From Paludibacteraceae bacterium (GTDB lineage Bacteria; Bacteroidota; Bacteroidia; Bacteroidales; Paludibacteraceae), in NCBI GenBank assembly GCA_017962085.1, contig JAGCWA010000059.1, positions 62,001 to 126,000 of the forward strand: 64,000 bases of DNA, given 5' to 3'. This document shows, piece after piece, positions 1-10,430 of this stretch. The notes beneath the pieces are model-generated. The model was not told the DNA's origin, ran no database searches, and worked only from the letters and a program-made list of their open reading frames with translations. The position numbers and the translations under genes are program-made. Position 1 is the first letter of the stretch. Every line of letters begins with the position of its first letter.

Positions 1-519
1 GGCGGGGATTCCGTTGATGATGTGCTCGTAGGCCGTTTTGGTGGTGTGGAGGGAAGCGACGGAACGGTTCTTCGATCGGTTGCCGGTCAGGACGTTGATT
101 TCGCTCTTCTTCTCCTCGTTCAGTTTGTCCATGTCGTCGGCGGAGATGATGCCGTTGGCGTAGAGAGATTTCAGCTTGCGGGCGATGTAGTTCTTGTAGT
201 CGTCCGCCGCGTCGTCCTCCTCCTTGCCGAACTTCTCGTTCAGGAGGTTGATGTACTTGTTGGAGACGCTCTCGTCGTTGATGAAGAACGGGTTGAAGTC
301 GCTCAGCAGACTATCCTCCTCCCTTTTGACATCCTCCTTGGATTTCATGATCTCGAAGGCGAAGGGCGCGGTGAGCGCATCATACTCCCAAGGCTTTTCG
401 ACGGCGTAGTTGTATTTGAACTTCCCGAAGTTCGGGTAAGTTTTGAATATGATCAGACCAGCGGCGAAGAACATAGCCGCGATGGTGATGTAGCGCATAT
501 ACGAGTTTTTGCTTTTCAT
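1..519 (-). CDS. PgpH-like 7TMR-HD family phosphodiesterase, N-terminal part (cut by window edge)
   Basis: Read on the minus strand from an ATG at 519-517, the frame stays open for 173 codons to the left edge. It starts MKSKNSYMRY, has one hydrophobic segment at about residues 10-26 (AAMFFAAGLIIF), and goes on with FGKFKYNYAVEKPWEYDAL, TAPFAFEIMKSKEDVK and LLSDFNPFF. The 'F.Y.....KPW....L.APF.F.I.K' pattern is typical of the N-terminal extracytoplasmic domain of Bacteroidota 7TMR-HD (PgpH/YqfF-type) proteins, whose later HD domain hydrolyses cyclic di-AMP in the characterised members. The seven membrane helices and the HD domain would lie beyond the edge, so enzymatic function is inferred from this N-terminal pattern only. 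A near-consensus promoter stands at 570-600. The open frame on the opposite strand is a shadow. Confidence 0.75.
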   Translation of the reverse strand, partial: MKSKNSYMRYITIAAMFFAAGLIIFKTYPNFGKFKYNYAVEKPWEYDALTAPFAFEIMKSKEDVKREEDSLLSDFNPFFINDESVSNKYINLLNEKFGKEEDDAADDYKNYIARKLKSLYANGIISADDMDKLNEEKKSEINVLTGNRSKNRSVASLHTTKTAYEHIINGIPA

Positions 520-569
520 GTCAGTCCGAATATAAATTAGACAGGAACCCTTTTATTTTATATAAGGTA

Positions 570-600
570 CAAATATAAGCCATACATGTTGAAGAAACAA
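570..600 (-). promoter_or_regulatory. Bacteroidota-type promoter of the PgpH-like gene
   Basis: On the minus strand TTG (600-598), a 20-bp spacer and TATATTTG (577-570) match the Bacteroidota -33/-7 consensus (TTTG and TAnnTTTG). It lies about 50 bp upstream of the ATG at 519. Confidence 0.65.
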
Positions 601-602
601 GA

Positions 603-730
603 CGAGAATTAAGAATTAAGAATTAAGAATTGATCGGCAGATGTGCTTTCCTACACGATACGCACGTCCCACGGCCTGTTGGGCCAACTCTTTATTTAGC
701 CCAGGGCGACACCCTGGGGGGGGGATTTAT
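603..730. repeat. Intergenic repeat site 1: AT-rich array plus GC-rich hairpin
   Basis: The 370-bp spacer between the PgpH-like gene and rpsL holds tandem 'gaattaa' units at about 605-632. A partial copy of the GC-rich intergenic repeat seen at four other places follows, including the inverted repeat CCCAGGG-cgaca-CCCTGGG (700-718). No open frame in it looks like a gene. Opposed promoters occupy its two ends. Confidence 0.6.
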
Positions 731-791
731 GCGTGGAAACCTTAGGTTGAGGCGGGCGGAAAACATTTTGCATAAAAAAGAGCAAAAAAAA

Positions 792-822
792 TTGGTGGGA
801 TGAAATAATCTTCCTAAATTTG
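792..822 (+). promoter_or_regulatory. Promoter of the rpsL/ribosomal super-operon
   Basis: TTG (792-794), a 20-bp spacer and TAAATTTG (815-822) form a full Bacteroidota promoter. The start point would be near 829, giving an AT-rich 5' UTR of about 60 nt before the rpsL ATG at 890. Confidence 0.75.
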
Positions 823-889
823 CACCCACTTTTAGTAGAGTGTCTAAAAATATATTTATTAATAACTTAAAAGATTAAAGTTTAACGAA

Positions 890-1291
890 ATGCCTACAAT
901 TCAGCAGTTAGTTAGAAAAGGAAGGGCAAGTCAAGCGGACAAGAGCAAATCTCCGGCTTTGGACTCATGTCCACAGAGAAGAGGTGTCTGCGTGAGGGTT
1001 TACACAACAACCCCTAAGAAGCCTAACTCAGCAATGCGTAAGGTTGCCAGAGTACGTTTGACGAACCAGAAGGAAGTGAATGCTTACATTCCGGGAGAGG
1101 GTCACAACTTGCAGGAGCACTCCATCGTGATGGTGCGTGGTGGTCGTGTTAAGGATCTTCCAGGTGTGCGTTACCACATCGTACGCGGAACATTGGATAC
1201 CGCAGGTGTGAACGGACGTACACAACGTCGTTCTAAGTACGGAGCGAAGAGACCTAAGCCAGGACAAGCAGCTCCAGCAAAGAAAAAGTAA
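890..1291 (+). CDS. rpsL: 30S ribosomal protein S12
   Basis: 133-residue S12 of the decoding centre of the small subunit. The conserved [10 protein letters not shown] loop and KDLPGVRYH loop are present; these carry the two lysines at which streptomycin resistance arises in other bacteria, both unmutated here. It begins [12 protein letters not shown], as expected. It is the first gene of the long operon and is followed by a 104-bp spacer before rpsG, larger than most other gaps in the cluster. Confidence 0.98.
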   Translation: MPTIQQLVRKGRASQADKSKSPALDSCPQRRGVCVRVYTTTPKKPNSAMRKVARVRLTNQKEVNAYIPGEGHNLQEHSIVMVRGGRVKDLPGVRYHIVRGTLDTAGVNGRTQRRSKYGAKRPKPGQAAPAKKK

Positions 1292-1395
1292 TTCGGTAGG
1301 GCGACCTAGCAGAGTTACACCGGTTGAGTAAATGGCTAAGCGAAGCCGTTGAAGCAACTGCAACCAAAACAAAAACGAAAAATTTTTGAGTAAAA

Positions 1396-1872
1396 ATGAG
1401 AAAAGCAAAACCAAAGAAACGGATCATTTTACCAGATCCGATTTTCAACGAAGTAATGGTTTCAAGATTTGTGAACCATTTGATGTATGACGGTAAGAAG
1501 ACTATCGCATACGATATATTCTATACAGCGTTGGAAAACGTTAAGTCAAAACTTCCTAATGAGGACAAGACCCCATTGGAAATCTGGAAGAAGGCTTTGG
1601 AGAACATTACTCCTCAAGTAGAGGTTAAGTCTCGCCGTGTGGGCGGTGCTACGTTCCAAGTGCCTACGGAAATTCGTCCAGAGAGGAAAGAGTCTATTTC
1701 TATGAAGAACCTAATCATCTTCTCTCGTAAAAGAAGTGGCCATTCGATGGCTGAGAAGCTGGCTGCGGAAATCGCAGACGCTTACAATAACCAAGGCGGT
1801 GCATTCAAGAAAAAAGAGGATATGCACAAGATGGCCGAGGCTAACCGCGCGTTCGCTCACTTCAGATTCTAA
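1396..1872 (+). CDS. rpsG: 30S ribosomal protein S7
   Basis: 158-residue S7, the primary binder that nucleates the head of the 30S subunit on the 3' domain of 16S rRNA. The motif [20 protein letters not shown] and the C-terminal block [11 protein letters not shown] are diagnostic. Start MRKAKPKKR is the usual Bacteroidota N-terminus. The 104-bp spacer upstream contains a short hairpin (GGCT/AGCC at 1334-1347); in E. coli the S12-S7 spacer is the S7 autoregulatory site, but whether that applies here is not shown. Confidence 0.98.
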   Translation: MRKAKPKKRIILPDPIFNEVMVSRFVNHLMYDGKKTIAYDIFYTALENVKSKLPNEDKTPLEIWKKALENITPQVEVKSRRVGGATFQVPTEIRPERKESISMKNLIIFSRKRSGHSMAEKLAAEIADAYNNQGGAFKKKEDMHKMAEANRAFAHFRF

Positions 1873-1892
1873 TTTAATTCACGAACTACAAA

Positions 1893-4016
1893 ATGGCTAA
1901 AGCTGATTTACATTATACAAGAAACATCGGTATCATGGCGCACATCGATGCCGGTAAGACAACTACGTCAGAGCGTATCTTGTTCTACACTGGTTTGACC
2001 CACAAGATTGGTGAGGTTCACGATGGTGCCGCTACAATGGACTGGATGGTGCAGGAGCAGGAGAGAGGTATCACTATTACTTCCGCCGCTACTACCACTT
2101 ATTGGAAATACAACGACAAGAAGTACAAGATCAACTTGATTGACACTCCGGGACACGTTGACTTCACGGTCGAGGTGGAGCGTTCACTTCGTATCTTGGA
2201 CGGCGCTGTCGCTACGTTCTGCGCGGTAGGTGGTGTTGAGCCTCAGTCAGAGACCGTTTGGCGTCAGGCCGACAAGTACTCTGTTCCTCGTATCTGCTAC
2301 GTGAACAAGATGGACCGTTCTGGTGCTAACTTCTTCGACGTGTACGCGCAGATCAAGGAGGTTCTCGGCGCTAACCCTTGCCCAATCCAAATTCCTATCG
2401 GATGTGAGGAGTCTTTCAAGGGTGTTGTAGACTTGATTAAGATGAAGGCTATCTTCTGGCACGACGAGACCATGGGTGCTGAGTATTCCGTAGAGGAAAT
2501 CCCGGCTGACTTGGTTGACGAGGCTAAGGAGTGGAGAGATAAGATGTTGGAGTCGGTCGCTGAGTGCGATGACGCGTTGATGGAGAAATTCTTCGACGAT
2601 CCTTCCACCATCACTGAGGATGAGATTAAGGTTGCCCTCAGAAAGGGTACCATCTCCATGAAGATCAACCCTATGATTTGCGGTTCTTCCTTCAAGAACA
2701 AGGGTGTGCAGACAATGTTGGATGCTGTGTGCGCTTACTTGCCTAGCCCATTGGATACGGAGGAGATCATAGGTACTTCAGTAGACAATCCAGACCAGAA
2801 GGTGGTTCGCCACCCAAGCGAGGACGAGCCTTTGTGCGCTTTGGCGTTCAAGATCGCTACTGACCCATTCGTAGGCCGTTTGTGCTTCTTCCGCGTATAT
2901 TCAGGAAAGATCGACGCAGGTTCGTACATCTTCAACACCCGTTCGGGCAAGAAGGAGCGTATCTCCCGTCTGTTCCAAATGCACTCTAACCACCAGAACC
3001 CAGTTGAGGTTATCTCAGCAGGTGATATCGGTGCCGGTGTAGGTTTCAAGGATATCCGTACTGGTGATACTTTGTGCGGTGAGGAGGAGAAAGACCACAT
3101 GATCTTGGAGTCTATCGACTTCCCAGATCCAGTGATCGGTATCGCTATCGAGCCTAAGTCTCAGGCAGACGTTGATAAGTTGGGCGTTGGTTTGTCCAAG
3201 TTGGCTGAGGAGGACCCTACCTTCACAGTGAAGACTGACGAGCAATCAGGCCAGACTGTCATCTCAGGTATGGGTGAGCTCCACTTGGATATCATCATCG
3301 ACCGTCTGAAACGTGAGTTCAAGGTTGAGTGTAACCAAGGTCGTCCACAGGTTAGCTACAAAGAGGCCATCACGAAGACCGTTGAGCACCGCGAGCTTTA
3401 CAAGAAGCAGTCCGGTGGTCGTGGTAAGTACGCCGACATCGTTGTGAAGGTTGGTCCGGCTGACGAAGGATTCGAGGGTTCATTGCAATTCGAGGATGTG
3501 GTTAAGGGAGGTAACATTCCTAAGGAGTTCATCCCATCTATCCAGAAGGGCTTCCAGTCAGCCATGAAGAATGGTGTGTTGGCAGGCTTCCCAATGGAGA
3601 AGTTGAAGGTTACCGTGTTGGATGGTTCTTACCACCCAGTCGATTCAGACCAGTTGTCATTCGAAATCTGTGCTAACTTGGCGTTCAAGGAGGCATGTGC
3701 GAAGGCTAAGCCGGTTTTGATGGAGCCAATCATGAAGTTGGAGGTCATCACACCTGAGGAGAACATGGGTGATGTGATCGGAGACTTGAACAAGCGTCGT
3801 GGACAAGTGGAAGGAATGGAGACCAGCCGTTCAGGAGCACGTATCGTGAAGGCTAAGGTGCCATTGGCGGAGATGTTCGGTTATGTGACCGACTTGCGTA
3901 CGATCACATCAGGACGTGCGACTTCTTCCATGGAGTTCTCACACTACGCTGAGGTATCTACGGCGATCGCTAAGACCGTTGTGGCAGAGGCAAAGGGTAA
4001 AGTAGAATTATTGTAA
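1893..4016 (+). CDS. fusA: Elongation factor G
   Basis: 707-residue translocation GTPase. The G1 loop AHIDAGKTT (about residues 16-24), G3 DTPGH and G4 NKMD are all intact, followed by domains II-V, including the GSYHPVDSD region of domain IV. Full length. Its place in the str operon directly after rpsG marks it as the main housekeeping EF-G, not the divergent EF-G2 paralogue that many Bacteroidota also encode elsewhere. EF-Tu, which follows fusA in enterobacteria, is absent; rpsJ comes next, as is usual in this phylum. Confidence 0.98.
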   Translation: MAKADLHYTRNIGIMAHIDAGKTTTSERILFYTGLTHKIGEVHDGAATMDWMVQEQERGITITSAATTTYWKYNDKKYKINLIDTPGHVDFTVEVERSLRILDGAVATFCAVGGVEPQSETVWRQADKYSVPRICYVNKMDRSGANFFDVYAQIKEVLGANPCPIQIPIGCEESFKGVVDLIKMKAIFWHDETMGAEYSVEEIPADLVDEAKEWRDKMLESVAECDDALMEKFFDDPSTITEDEIKVALRKGTISMKINPMICGSSFKNKGVQTMLDAVCAYLPSPLDTEEIIGTSVDNPDQKVVRHPSEDEPLCALAFKIATDPFVGRLCFFRVYSGKIDAGSYIFNTRSGKKERISRLFQMHSNHQNPVEVISAGDIGAGVGFKDIRTGDTLCGEEEKDHMILESIDFPDPVIGIAIEPKSQADVDKLGVGLSKLAEEDPTFTVKTDEQSGQTVISGMGELHLDIIIDRLKREFKVECNQGRPQVSYKEAITKTVEHRELYKKQSGGRGKYADIVVKVGPADEGFEGSLQFEDVVKGGNIPKEFIPSIQKGFQSAMKNGVLAGFPMEKLKVTVLDGSYHPVDSDQLSFEICANLAFKEACAKAKPVLMEPIMKLEVITPEENMGDVIGDLNKRRGQVEGMETSRSGARIVKAKVPLAEMFGYVTDLRTITSGRATSSMEFSHYAEVSTAIAKTVVAEAKGKVELL

Positions 4017-4037
4017 TATTAAAATAGATTCAAAGAG

Positions 4038-4343
4038 ATGAGTCAAAAGATTAGAATCAAATTGAAGTCTTACGACCACAACTTGGTTGACAAGTCAGCT
4101 GAAAAGATCGTTAAGACCGTGAAGTCTACGGGGGCTGTAGTAAGCGGACCAATTCCGTTGCCGACCCACAACCGTATTTTCACTGTGAACCGTTCAACGT
4201 TCGTGAACAAGAAGTCGAGAGAGCAGTTCCAACTCTCTTCGTTCAAGAGATTGATCGACATCTACAGCTCAACGGCGAAGACTGTTGACGCTTTGATGAA
4301 GTTGGAGTTGCCGAGCGGAGTTGAGGTAGAAATTAAAGTGTAG
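4038..4343 (+). CDS. rpsJ: 30S ribosomal protein S10
   Basis: 101-residue S10 of the 30S head, starting [18 protein letters not shown] and ending [11 protein letters not shown]. The central loop carries [16 protein letters not shown], with [10 protein letters not shown] just after it. First gene of the S10 cluster; the gap to fusA is only 21 bp and there is no promoter-like sequence between them, so it probably belongs to the same transcript. Confidence 0.98.
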   Translation: MSQKIRIKLKSYDHNLVDKSAEKIVKTVKSTGAVVSGPIPLPTHNRIFTVNRSTFVNKKSREQFQLSSFKRLIDIYSSTAKTVDALMKLELPSGVEVEIKV

Positions 4344-4364
4344 TTAACATTAATATTTATTGAA

Positions 4365-4982
4365 ATGCCAGGATTAATTGGAAAAAAAATCGGAATGACA
4401 TCCGTTTTCAGTGCTGATGGAAAGAATGTTCCATGCACTGTTGTCGAAGTAGGTCCTTGTGTTGTCACACAGATCAAGACTGTCGAGAAAGATGGCTATG
4501 ACGCGATTCAGTTGGGCTTCGAGGATAAGAAGGAGAAGCACACAACGCAAGCGGAGATGGGCCACTTCAAGAAGGCAGGTGTGACACCAAAGAGACACTT
4601 GGCCGAGTTCAATGGGTTCGCTCAGGAGTACAAGTTGGGCGATGAGATCACAGTTGACTTGTTCACAGAGAAGGATTTCGTGGACGTTGTCGGCACATCC
4701 AAGGGAAAAGGTTTCCAGGGTGTCGTAAAGCGTCACGGATTCGGTGGTGTGCAACAGTCTACCCACGGTCAGCACAACCGTTTGAGAGCTCCGGGTTCTA
4801 TCGGTGCATGTTCTTATCCAGCTAAGGTGTTCAAGGGAATGCGCATGGCTGGTCGTTTGGGAGGAGACTCTGTAACAGTTCAGAATCTTCAGGTGTTAAA
4901 AGTAATCTCAGAGAACAATCTTTTGGTTATAAAGGGTTCGTTGCCGGGAGCTAAAGGTTCAATCGTAATAGTGAATAAGTAA
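4365..4982 (+). CDS. rplC: 50S ribosomal protein L3
   Basis: 205-residue L3, an early-assembling large-subunit protein with a loop reaching towards the peptidyl transferase centre. Recognised from [14 protein letters not shown] at the N-terminus and the [20 protein letters not shown] loop. The stop codon TAATG overlaps the rplD start by one base, which suggests translational coupling. Confidence 0.97.
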   Translation: MPGLIGKKIGMTSVFSADGKNVPCTVVEVGPCVVTQIKTVEKDGYDAIQLGFEDKKEKHTTQAEMGHFKKAGVTPKRHLAEFNGFAQEYKLGDEITVDLFTEKDFVDVVGTSKGKGFQGVVKRHGFGGVQQSTHGQHNRLRAPGSIGACSYPAKVFKGMRMAGRLGGDSVTVQNLQVLKVISENNLLVIKGSLPGAKGSIVIVNK

Positions 4983-5611
4983 TGGAACTGAGTGTATATA
5001 ATATTAAGGGAGAAGATACCGGAAGGAAGGTCTCTTTGGATGAGAGCATCTTCGGCATTGAACCTAACGAGCATGTGATGTACCTCGCTGTTAGACAATA
5101 CATGGCTGGCCAACGCCAAGGTACGCACAAGTCAAAGGAGAGAAGTGAGATTTCCGGTAGTACTAGAAAGTTAGGTCGTCAAAAAGGTGGTGGTGGCGCA
5201 CGTCGTGGTGACATCAACTCTCCGTTGTTGGTGGGTGGAGCCCGCGTGTTCGGTCCAACTCCTCGCGACTACAGCTTCAAGTTGAACAAGAAGACCAAGC
5301 GTCTCGCGCGTTTGTCAGCGTTGTCAACCAAGGCAAAAGAGAATAAGATCGTTGTGGTTGAGAACCTCAACTTCGATGCTCCGAAGACCAAGAATTATGC
5401 TGCTATGATCGATGGTTTGAACGCATCTAAGAAGAATTCTCTTTTAGTTTTGTCGGAACCAAATAAAAATGTATATTTGTCGGCGAAAAATATTCCGAAT
5501 GCTGACGTCATAATCTCTTCAGAATTAAACACTTACAAGATTATGAAGGCTGCATGTCTCCTCTTTACGGAGGACGCTTTGGCGAATATTGAGAAAAATT
5601 TAAAGGCTTAA
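4982..5611 (+). CDS. rplD: 50S ribosomal protein L4
   Basis: 209-residue L4, one of the two proteins lining the constriction of the peptide exit tunnel. The loop [20 protein letters not shown] is clear, and the N-terminus [14 protein letters not shown] is typical of Bacteroidota. It overlaps rplC by one base. The last bases of the gene contain a strong Shine-Dalgarno sequence for rplW. Confidence 0.97.
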   Translation: MELSVYNIKGEDTGRKVSLDESIFGIEPNEHVMYLAVRQYMAGQRQGTHKSKERSEISGSTRKLGRQKGGGGARRGDINSPLLVGGARVFGPTPRDYSFKLNKKTKRLARLSALSTKAKENKIVVVENLNFDAPKTKNYAAMIDGLNASKKNSLLVLSEPNKNVYLSAKNIPNADVIISSELNTYKIMKAACLLFTEDALANIEKNLKA

Positions 5612-5616
5612 GGAGG
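5610..5616 (+). promoter_or_regulatory. Strong Shine-Dalgarno sequence before rplW
   Basis: AAGGAGG lies 8 bp before the rplW ATG and overlaps the rplD stop codon. This is unusual, because Bacteroidota ribosomes largely ignore such sequences and most genes in this operon lack one. Confidence 0.6.
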
Positions 5617-5624
5617 TTGAACAG

Positions 5625-5918
5625 ATGGGAATCATAATTAAACCGATTATAACAGAGAAAATGACAAACCTTAGCGAGAAGTACTCTCGCTATGGTTTTC
5701 GTGTCGTTCCGACAGCCAACAAGTTGGAGATAAAGAAGGCTGTCGAGGAGTTGTATAACGTAAAGGTTGCTTCTGTCAACACTGCGAGAGTGGAAGGCAA
5801 GGCTAAGTCACGTTATACTAAGTCCGGCATTCTTTCCGGCCGCGACGTTTCCTACAAGAAGGCGTACGTGACCTTGAAGGAAGGTGAAGTAATAGATTTT
5901 TATAGCAATATTGAATAA
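5625..5918 (+). CDS. rplW: 50S ribosomal protein L23
   Basis: 97-residue L23, which sits at the tunnel exit and docks trigger factor and SRP. Recognised from the start [17 protein letters not shown], the [12 protein letters not shown] segment and the C-terminal [16 protein letters not shown]. It is one of only two genes in the cluster for which I see a strong Shine-Dalgarno sequence. Confidence 0.97.
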   Translation: MGIIIKPIITEKMTNLSEKYSRYGFRVVPTANKLEIKKAVEELYNVKVASVNTARVEGKAKSRYTKSGILSGRDVSYKKAYVTLKEGEVIDFYSNIE

Positions 5919-5920
5919 AA

Positions 5921-6745
5921 ATGGCTGTTCGTAAATTCAAGCCCACAACACCGGGGCAAAGACACAAAGTTATTGGTACGTTTGAGACAATTACCACAAA
6001 TGTGCCAGAGAAATCTCTTGTCGTAGGTTTACGCAAGACTGGTGGACGTAACAACTCAGGTCAGTTGACCATGCGTTACATCGGAGGCGGACACAAGAGA
6101 AAGTATAGAGTAATTGATTTTAAGAGAGACAAAGATGGTGTTCCAGCAGTGGTAAAGACAATCGAGTACGATCCGAACCGTTCGGCCCGCATCGCTCTTT
6201 TGTTCTATGCTGATGGTGAGAAGCGTTACATCCTTGCACCTAATGGACTGCAGATTGGGCAACAATTGCTTTCGGGAGCGGAAGCTGCGCCTGAGGTAGG
6301 AAACGCGTTGCCATTGCAAAACATCCCTCTCGGTACGGTGATCCACAACTTGGAGCTTCGTCCGGGACAAGGAGCAGCTTTGGTGCGTTCCGCAGGAACA
6401 TTTGCTCAATTAACTTCGAGAGAAGGAAAGTATGCTATCGTGAAATTACCTTCTGGCGAGACCAGAATGATTCTTTGTACTTGCAAGGCGACAATCGGTA
6501 CGGTAGGTAACTCCGACCACGCTTTGGAGTCTTCCGGAAAGGCCGGTCGTTCACGTTGGTTGGGTCGTCGTCCACGCAACCGTGGTGTCGTGATGAACCC
6601 AGTAGATCACCCGATGGGTGGTGGTGAGGGCCGTCAATCAGGAGGTCACCCAAGATCAAGGAAAGGCTTGTTGGCTAAGGGCTACAAGACTAGATCTCCA
6701 AAGGCTGCTTCCAACAAGTATATAATCGAAAGAAGGAAAAAGTAA
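5921..6745 (+). CDS. rplB: 50S ribosomal protein L2
   Basis: 274-residue L2, required for subunit association and peptidyl transfer. The N-terminal [11 protein letters not shown], the middle [19 protein letters not shown] and the C-terminal motif [19 protein letters not shown] are diagnostic. Only 2 bp separate it from rplW. The C-terminus is basic (IIERRKK). Confidence 0.98.
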   Translation: MAVRKFKPTTPGQRHKVIGTFETITTNVPEKSLVVGLRKTGGRNNSGQLTMRYIGGGHKRKYRVIDFKRDKDGVPAVVKTIEYDPNRSARIALLFYADGEKRYILAPNGLQIGQQLLSGAEAAPEVGNALPLQNIPLGTVIHNLELRPGQGAALVRSAGTFAQLTSREGKYAIVKLPSGETRMILCTCKATIGTVGNSDHALESSGKAGRSRWLGRRPRNRGVVMNPVDHPMGGGEGRQSGGHPRSRKGLLAKGYKTRSPKAASNKYIIERRKK

Positions 6746-6762
6746 TTTAAAAGGTAATTTTT

Positions 6763-7032
6763 ATGAGTCGTTCATTAAAAAAAGGCCCGTTCATTAGCGT
6801 AAAGCTCGAGAAGAAGGTATTGGCCATGAATGAGAGCGGAAAGAAGTCCGTGATCAAGACTTGGTCGAGAGCTTCCATGATTTCTCCTGATTTCGTGGGC
6901 CATACATTAGCAGTTCATAACGGAAATAAGTTTATCCCTGTGTACGTTACTGAGAACATGGTCGGCCACAAGCTCGGTGAGTTCTCCATGACACGTACGT
7001 TTAGGGGACACGGTGGCAACAAGAAGAAATAA
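6763..7032 (+). CDS. rpsS: 30S ribosomal protein S19
   Basis: 89-residue S19 of the 30S head, which contacts S13 and the A-site finger. Begins [19 protein letters not shown] and contains the [18 protein letters not shown] block near the C-terminus; both are universal S19 signatures. Short, lysine-rich tail NKKK. Confidence 0.98.
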   Translation: MSRSLKKGPFISVKLEKKVLAMNESGKKSVIKTWSRASMISPDFVGHTLAVHNGNKFIPVYVTENMVGHKLGEFSMTRTFRGHGGNKKK

Positions 7033-7063
7033 GCCGTGAAAACTTACTAAAACATTTTTCAAA

Positions 7064-7495
7064 ATGGATGTAAATAAAGAAAATAGAAGAATGAAGAAGA
7101 GCGCGAGGGCAGCCGTTAAGAAAGAGGCTCTCAAGACTCAATACTTCGCAAAAATGAATGATATACCTACATCTCCGCGCAAGATGCGTTTGGTCGCAGA
7201 CATGGTACGCGGAATGGAGGCGTATAAGGCTCTCAGCGTGTTGAAGTACTCCACAAAGGACGCTTCCAACCGTTTGGAGAAGTTGCTTCGCTCCGCTATC
7301 GCGAACTGGGAGCAGAAGAACGAGAAGAAGGCAGACAACGGAGAGTTGTACATCAGCACTATTTTTGTGGATGAGGGAAGGACTTTGAAGAGACTCCGTC
7401 CAGCGCCGCAGGGTAGGGGTTACAGGATCCGTAAGCGCTCTAACCATGTGACGATATATGTAGATTCTATTAATTCTAAAGAAAGTAAAAATTAA
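7064..7495 (+). CDS. rplV: 50S ribosomal protein L22
   Basis: L22 with the [16 protein letters not shown] motif and the C-terminal beta-hairpin [20 protein letters not shown] that reaches into the exit tunnel next to L4. Two starts are possible: 7064 (143 aa) or the internal ATG at 7091 (134 aa, [12 protein letters not shown]), which is closer to the usual length for the phylum. Neither has a Shine-Dalgarno sequence, so I keep the longer form without strong preference. Confidence 0.95.
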   Translation: MDVNKENRRMKKSARAAVKKEALKTQYFAKMNDIPTSPRKMRLVADMVRGMEAYKALSVLKYSTKDASNRLEKLLRSAIANWEQKNEKKADNGELYISTIFVDEGRTLKRLRPAPQGRGYRIRKRSNHVTIYVDSINSKESKN

Positions 7496-7502
7496 TTGTT
7501 AG

Positions 7503-8234
7503 ATGGGACAGAAAGTAAATCCAATTAGCAACCGCCTCGGAATCATCAAAGGATGGGATTCCAGCTGGTTTGGCGGTAAAAGTTACGGCGATACTATTGT
7601 GGAGGATGCTAAGATCAGAAAGTACCTCAACGCCCGTCTCGCAAAGGCAAGCGTCTCTAGAATAGTAATAGAACGTACATTGAAGCTCATCACCATCACG
7701 GTGTGCACGGCTCGTCCGGGCATCATCATCGGTAAGGGTGGTCAAGAGGTAGAGAAGTTGAAGGAGGAGTTGAAGGGAATCACCGACAAGGAGGTTCAGA
7801 TCAACATCTTCGAAGTAAAGCGTCCTGAGTTGGATGCTATGATCGTCGCGAACAACATCGCTCGCCAGGTGGAGGGTAAGGTAGCTTACCGTCGTGCCAC
7901 GAAGATGGCGATCGCGTCTACGATGCGCATGGGCGCCGAGGGTATCAAGGTGCAGGTTTCCGGTCGTTTGAACGGAGCCGAGATGGCTCGTTCCGAGATG
8001 TACAAGGAGGGAAGAACTCCGTTGCATACTTTCAGGGCTGACATTGACTACGCGCAGGCAGAAGCTTTAACGAAAGTGGGTTTGATCGGTATCAAGGTAT
8101 GGATCTGCCGTGGCGAGGTTTACGGCAAGAGGGATTTGGCTCCTAACTTCACGGCTTCCAAGGAGGCTGGTCGTCCAGGAAACAATTCTCAATCCGCTGG
8201 AAAACCACAAGGCTTCAAGAAGAAAAAGAAATAA
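7503..8234 (+). CDS. rpsC: 30S ribosomal protein S3
   Basis: 243-residue S3, part of the mRNA entry channel. The type II KH domain with its GXXG loop ([18 protein letters not shown]) and the C-terminal domain ([11 protein letters not shown]-like [13 protein letters not shown]) are present. The C-terminal tail is lysine-rich (FKKKKK). Starts [13 protein letters not shown], close to the family norm. Confidence 0.98.
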   Translation: MGQKVNPISNRLGIIKGWDSSWFGGKSYGDTIVEDAKIRKYLNARLAKASVSRIVIERTLKLITITVCTARPGIIIGKGGQEVEKLKEELKGITDKEVQINIFEVKRPELDAMIVANNIARQVEGKVAYRRATKMAIASTMRMGAEGIKVQVSGRLNGAEMARSEMYKEGRTPLHTFRADIDYAQAEALTKVGLIGIKVWICRGEVYGKRDLAPNFTASKEAGRPGNNSQSAGKPQGFKKKKK

Positions 8235-8264
8235 TTCTGTTTAACGAATTAAAGTTGAAGGAAA

Positions 8265-8699
8265 ATGTTACAACCTAAGAGAGTAAAATACAGAAGACCG
8301 CAGAAAGGTCGTTCTAAGGGAGTCGCTTCCCGCGGAAACCAGTTGGCATTCGGCTCTTTCGGAATCAAATCCTTGGAGACCAAATGGATTACCGCACGTC
8401 AAATCGAGGCTGCCCGTATCGCGGTTACACGTTATATGCAAAGGGAAGGTAAGATTTGGATCAGAATATTCCCTGACAAACCAATCACCAAGAAGCCAGC
8501 CGATGTCCGTATGGGTAAAGGTAAAGGTAGTCCGGAAGGGTTTGTGTTCCCTATCACGCCAGGTAGAATTGTGATCGAGGTGGAAGGCGTACCATTCGAG
8601 GTAGCGAAAGAGGCATTGCGTCTGGCTGCCCAGAAGTTGCCGGTAACCACTAAGTTTATCGTCAGAAGAGATTATGACACTCAAAATCAAAATGCATAA
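8265..8699 (+). CDS. rplP: 50S ribosomal protein L16
   Basis: 144-residue L16, which organises the A-site region of the 50S subunit. Signatures are [16 protein letters not shown], the [20 protein letters not shown] block and [16 protein letters not shown]. Full length for the family. Confidence 0.98.
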   Translation: MLQPKRVKYRRPQKGRSKGVASRGNQLAFGSFGIKSLETKWITARQIEAARIAVTRYMQREGKIWIRIFPDKPITKKPADVRMGKGKGSPEGFVFPITPGRIVIEVEGVPFEVAKEALRLAAQKLPVTTKFIVRRDYDTQNQNA

Positions 8700-8704
8700 G
8701 TGAT

Positions 8705-8899
8705 ATGAAAATAACGGAATTAAAAAATTTGACCACTCAGGAGTTGCAAGAGAGACTTGCTACAGAGGAGCAAAACTTGGCTAAGATGAAGCTTAACCAT
8801 TCAGTATCTCCGTTGGATAATCCTATGCAGATTAGAGCTGCTCGTAAGGATATCGCTCGCATCTACACGGAGTTGCGATTGAGGGAAATTAACAAATAA
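8705..8899 (+). CDS. rpmC: 50S ribosomal protein L29
   Basis: 64-residue L29, a helical hairpin near the tunnel exit beside L23. Begins [18 protein letters not shown] and ends with the canonical [16 protein letters not shown]. Only 5 bp downstream of rplP. Confidence 0.96.
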   Translation: MKITELKNLTTQELQERLATEEQNLAKMKLNHSVSPLDNPMQIRAARKDIARIYTELRLREINK

Positions 8900-8916
8900 A
8901 AAAGGGGCTGATAACA

Positions 8917-9168
8917 ATGAGAAACTTAAGAAAAGAAAGACAGGGAGTAGTTTCCAGCAACAAGATGGACAAAACCATCACTGTCGCTGTTAAGTGGAAA
9001 GAGAAACACCCTATTTATCAGAAGTTCGTCAACAAGACGAAGAAATATCATGCTCATGACGAGAAGAACGTGTGCAATGTCGGCGACTTCGTCCGTATCA
9101 TGGAGACTCGTCCGTTGAGCAAGACTAAGAGATGGAGATTGGTTGAAATTATCGAAAGGGCTAAGTAA
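8917..9168 (+). CDS. rpsQ: 30S ribosomal protein S17
   Basis: 83-residue S17, an OB-fold primary 16S rRNA binder. Signatures are [19 protein letters not shown], the conserved [15 protein letters not shown] block and [16 protein letters not shown]. Two base pairs separate its stop from rplN. Confidence 0.97.
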   Translation: MRNLRKERQGVVSSNKMDKTITVAVKWKEKHPIYQKFVNKTKKYHAHDEKNVCNVGDFVRIMETRPLSKTKRWRLVEIIERAK

Positions 9169-9170
9169 TT

Positions 9171-9536
9171 ATGATACAGCAAGAATCAAGAATGGTTGTG
9201 GCTGACAACAGCGGAGCGAAAGAGGCATTGTGTATCCGTGTCTTGGGAGGTACCGCTAAGCGCTACGCCACAGTAGGTGACGTCATCGTAGTGACTGTCA
9301 AGAATGTCATTCCATCGAGTGACATGAAGAAGGGTACTGTTTCTAAGGCGGTTGTCGTTAGGACGAAGAAGGAAATCAGACGTCCGGATGGATCATACAT
9401 CCGTTTCGACGATAACGCTTGTGTCCTTTTGAATGCTGCAGGTGAGATGAGGGCTAGCCGTATCTTCGGTCCTGTCGCTCGTGAGCTCCGTGCAACAAAC
9501 ATGAAAATCGTTTCATTGGCACCAGAAGTGCTTTAA
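9171..9536 (+). CDS. rplN: 50S ribosomal protein L14
   Basis: 121-residue L14, part of the inter-subunit bridge. Start [19 protein letters not shown] and end IVSLAPEVL are invariant features of the family. Codon use and spacing match the neighbours. Confidence 0.98.
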   Translation: MIQQESRMVVADNSGAKEALCIRVLGGTAKRYATVGDVIVVTVKNVIPSSDMKKGTVSKAVVVRTKKEIRRPDGSYIRFDDNACVLLNAAGEMRASRIFGPVARELRATNMKIVSLAPEVL

Positions 9537-9554
9537 TTCTTAATGTTTAAGGAA

Positions 9555-9875
9555 ATGAGTAAGTTACATATCAAAAAAGGAGATACGGTTTACGTAAACT
9601 CTGGAGAATCTAGGGGAAAGCAGGGACGTGTTCTCCGCGTCCTTGTGAAGGAGCAGAAGGCGATCGTTGAGGGTCTCAACGTCGTGAAGAAGTCAACCAA
9701 GCCTAGCGCAAAGAATCCTCAGGGTGGAATCGTGGAAATGGAGGCTCCTATCCATATCTCCAACTTGAATTTGGTCGATCCTAAGAGTGGCAAGCCGACT
9801 CGTATCGGTCGCCGTATGGGTGCAAATGGCAAGTTAGTGCGTTACGCAAAAAAATCAGGGGAGGAAATTAAATGA
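9555..9875 (+). CDS. rplX: 50S ribosomal protein L24
   Basis: 106-residue L24, an assembly initiator with a KOW motif ([20 protein letters not shown]). An in-frame ATG at 9543 would add MFKE, but homologues start [10 protein letters not shown], so the start at 9555 is preferred. The stop codon overlaps the rplE start in an ATGA arrangement. Confidence 0.95.
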   Translation: MSKLHIKKGDTVYVNSGESRGKQGRVLRVLVKEQKAIVEGLNVVKKSTKPSAKNPQGGIVEMEAPIHISNLNLVDPKSGKPTRIGRRMGANGKLVRYAKKSGEEIK

Positions 9876-10426
9876 TGAATACCGCAAGTTTAAAGCAAGA
9901 GTACGCTAAGCGTATCGTTCCTTCCTTGATGAAGGAGTTTAACTACAAAACGGTGATGCAAGTCCCTGTTTTGGAGAAGATCGTTATCAACCAGGGTTTG
10001 GGTTTGGCAATCGCCGACAAGAAGATCATCGAGGTGGCAATCAACGAGTTGACCGCCATCACGGGTCAGAAGGCAGTCCAGACATTGTCCAAGAAGGATA
10101 TCTCAAACTTCAAGCTTCGTAAGAAAATGCCTATCGGTGTGAGGGTAACCTTGCGTAGGGAGAAGATGTACGAGTTCCTCGAGAGACTTATCCGCGTCGC
10201 TCTTCCTCGTATCCGCGACTTCAAGGGTATCGAGTCCAAGCTCGACGGAAGGGGTAATTACACCCTCGGTATCGACGAGCAGATCATTTTCCCTGAAATT
10301 AATATCGATTCGATACAGAAATTGTTGGGAATGAATATTACCTTTGTGACCTCTGCGAAGACGGACGAAGAAGGTTTCGCTTTGTTGAGAGAATTTGGGT
10401 TACCATTTAAAAATGTAAAGAAGTAA
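9872..10426 (+). CDS. rplE: 50S ribosomal protein L5
   Basis: 184-residue L5, which binds 5S rRNA in the central protuberance. Signatures are [12 protein letters not shown] and the [18 protein letters not shown] block. Two adjacent ATGs (9872 and 9875) could both serve; the first overlaps the rplX stop. Confidence 0.97.
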   Translation: MMNTASLKQEYAKRIVPSLMKEFNYKTVMQVPVLEKIVINQGLGLAIADKKIIEVAINELTAITGQKAVQTLSKKDISNFKLRKKMPIGVRVTLRREKMYEFLERLIRVALPRIRDFKGIESKLDGRGNYTLGIDEQIIFPEINIDSIQKLLGMNITFVTSAKTDEEGFALLREFGLPFKNVKK

Positions 10427-10430
10427 TAAG

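Noticed and set aside
22-540. Long plus-strand open frame at the left edge
   Set aside because: It mirrors the minus-strand PgpH-like coding sequence, whose product has clear family motifs; the plus-strand product is low-complexity Val/Leu-rich.
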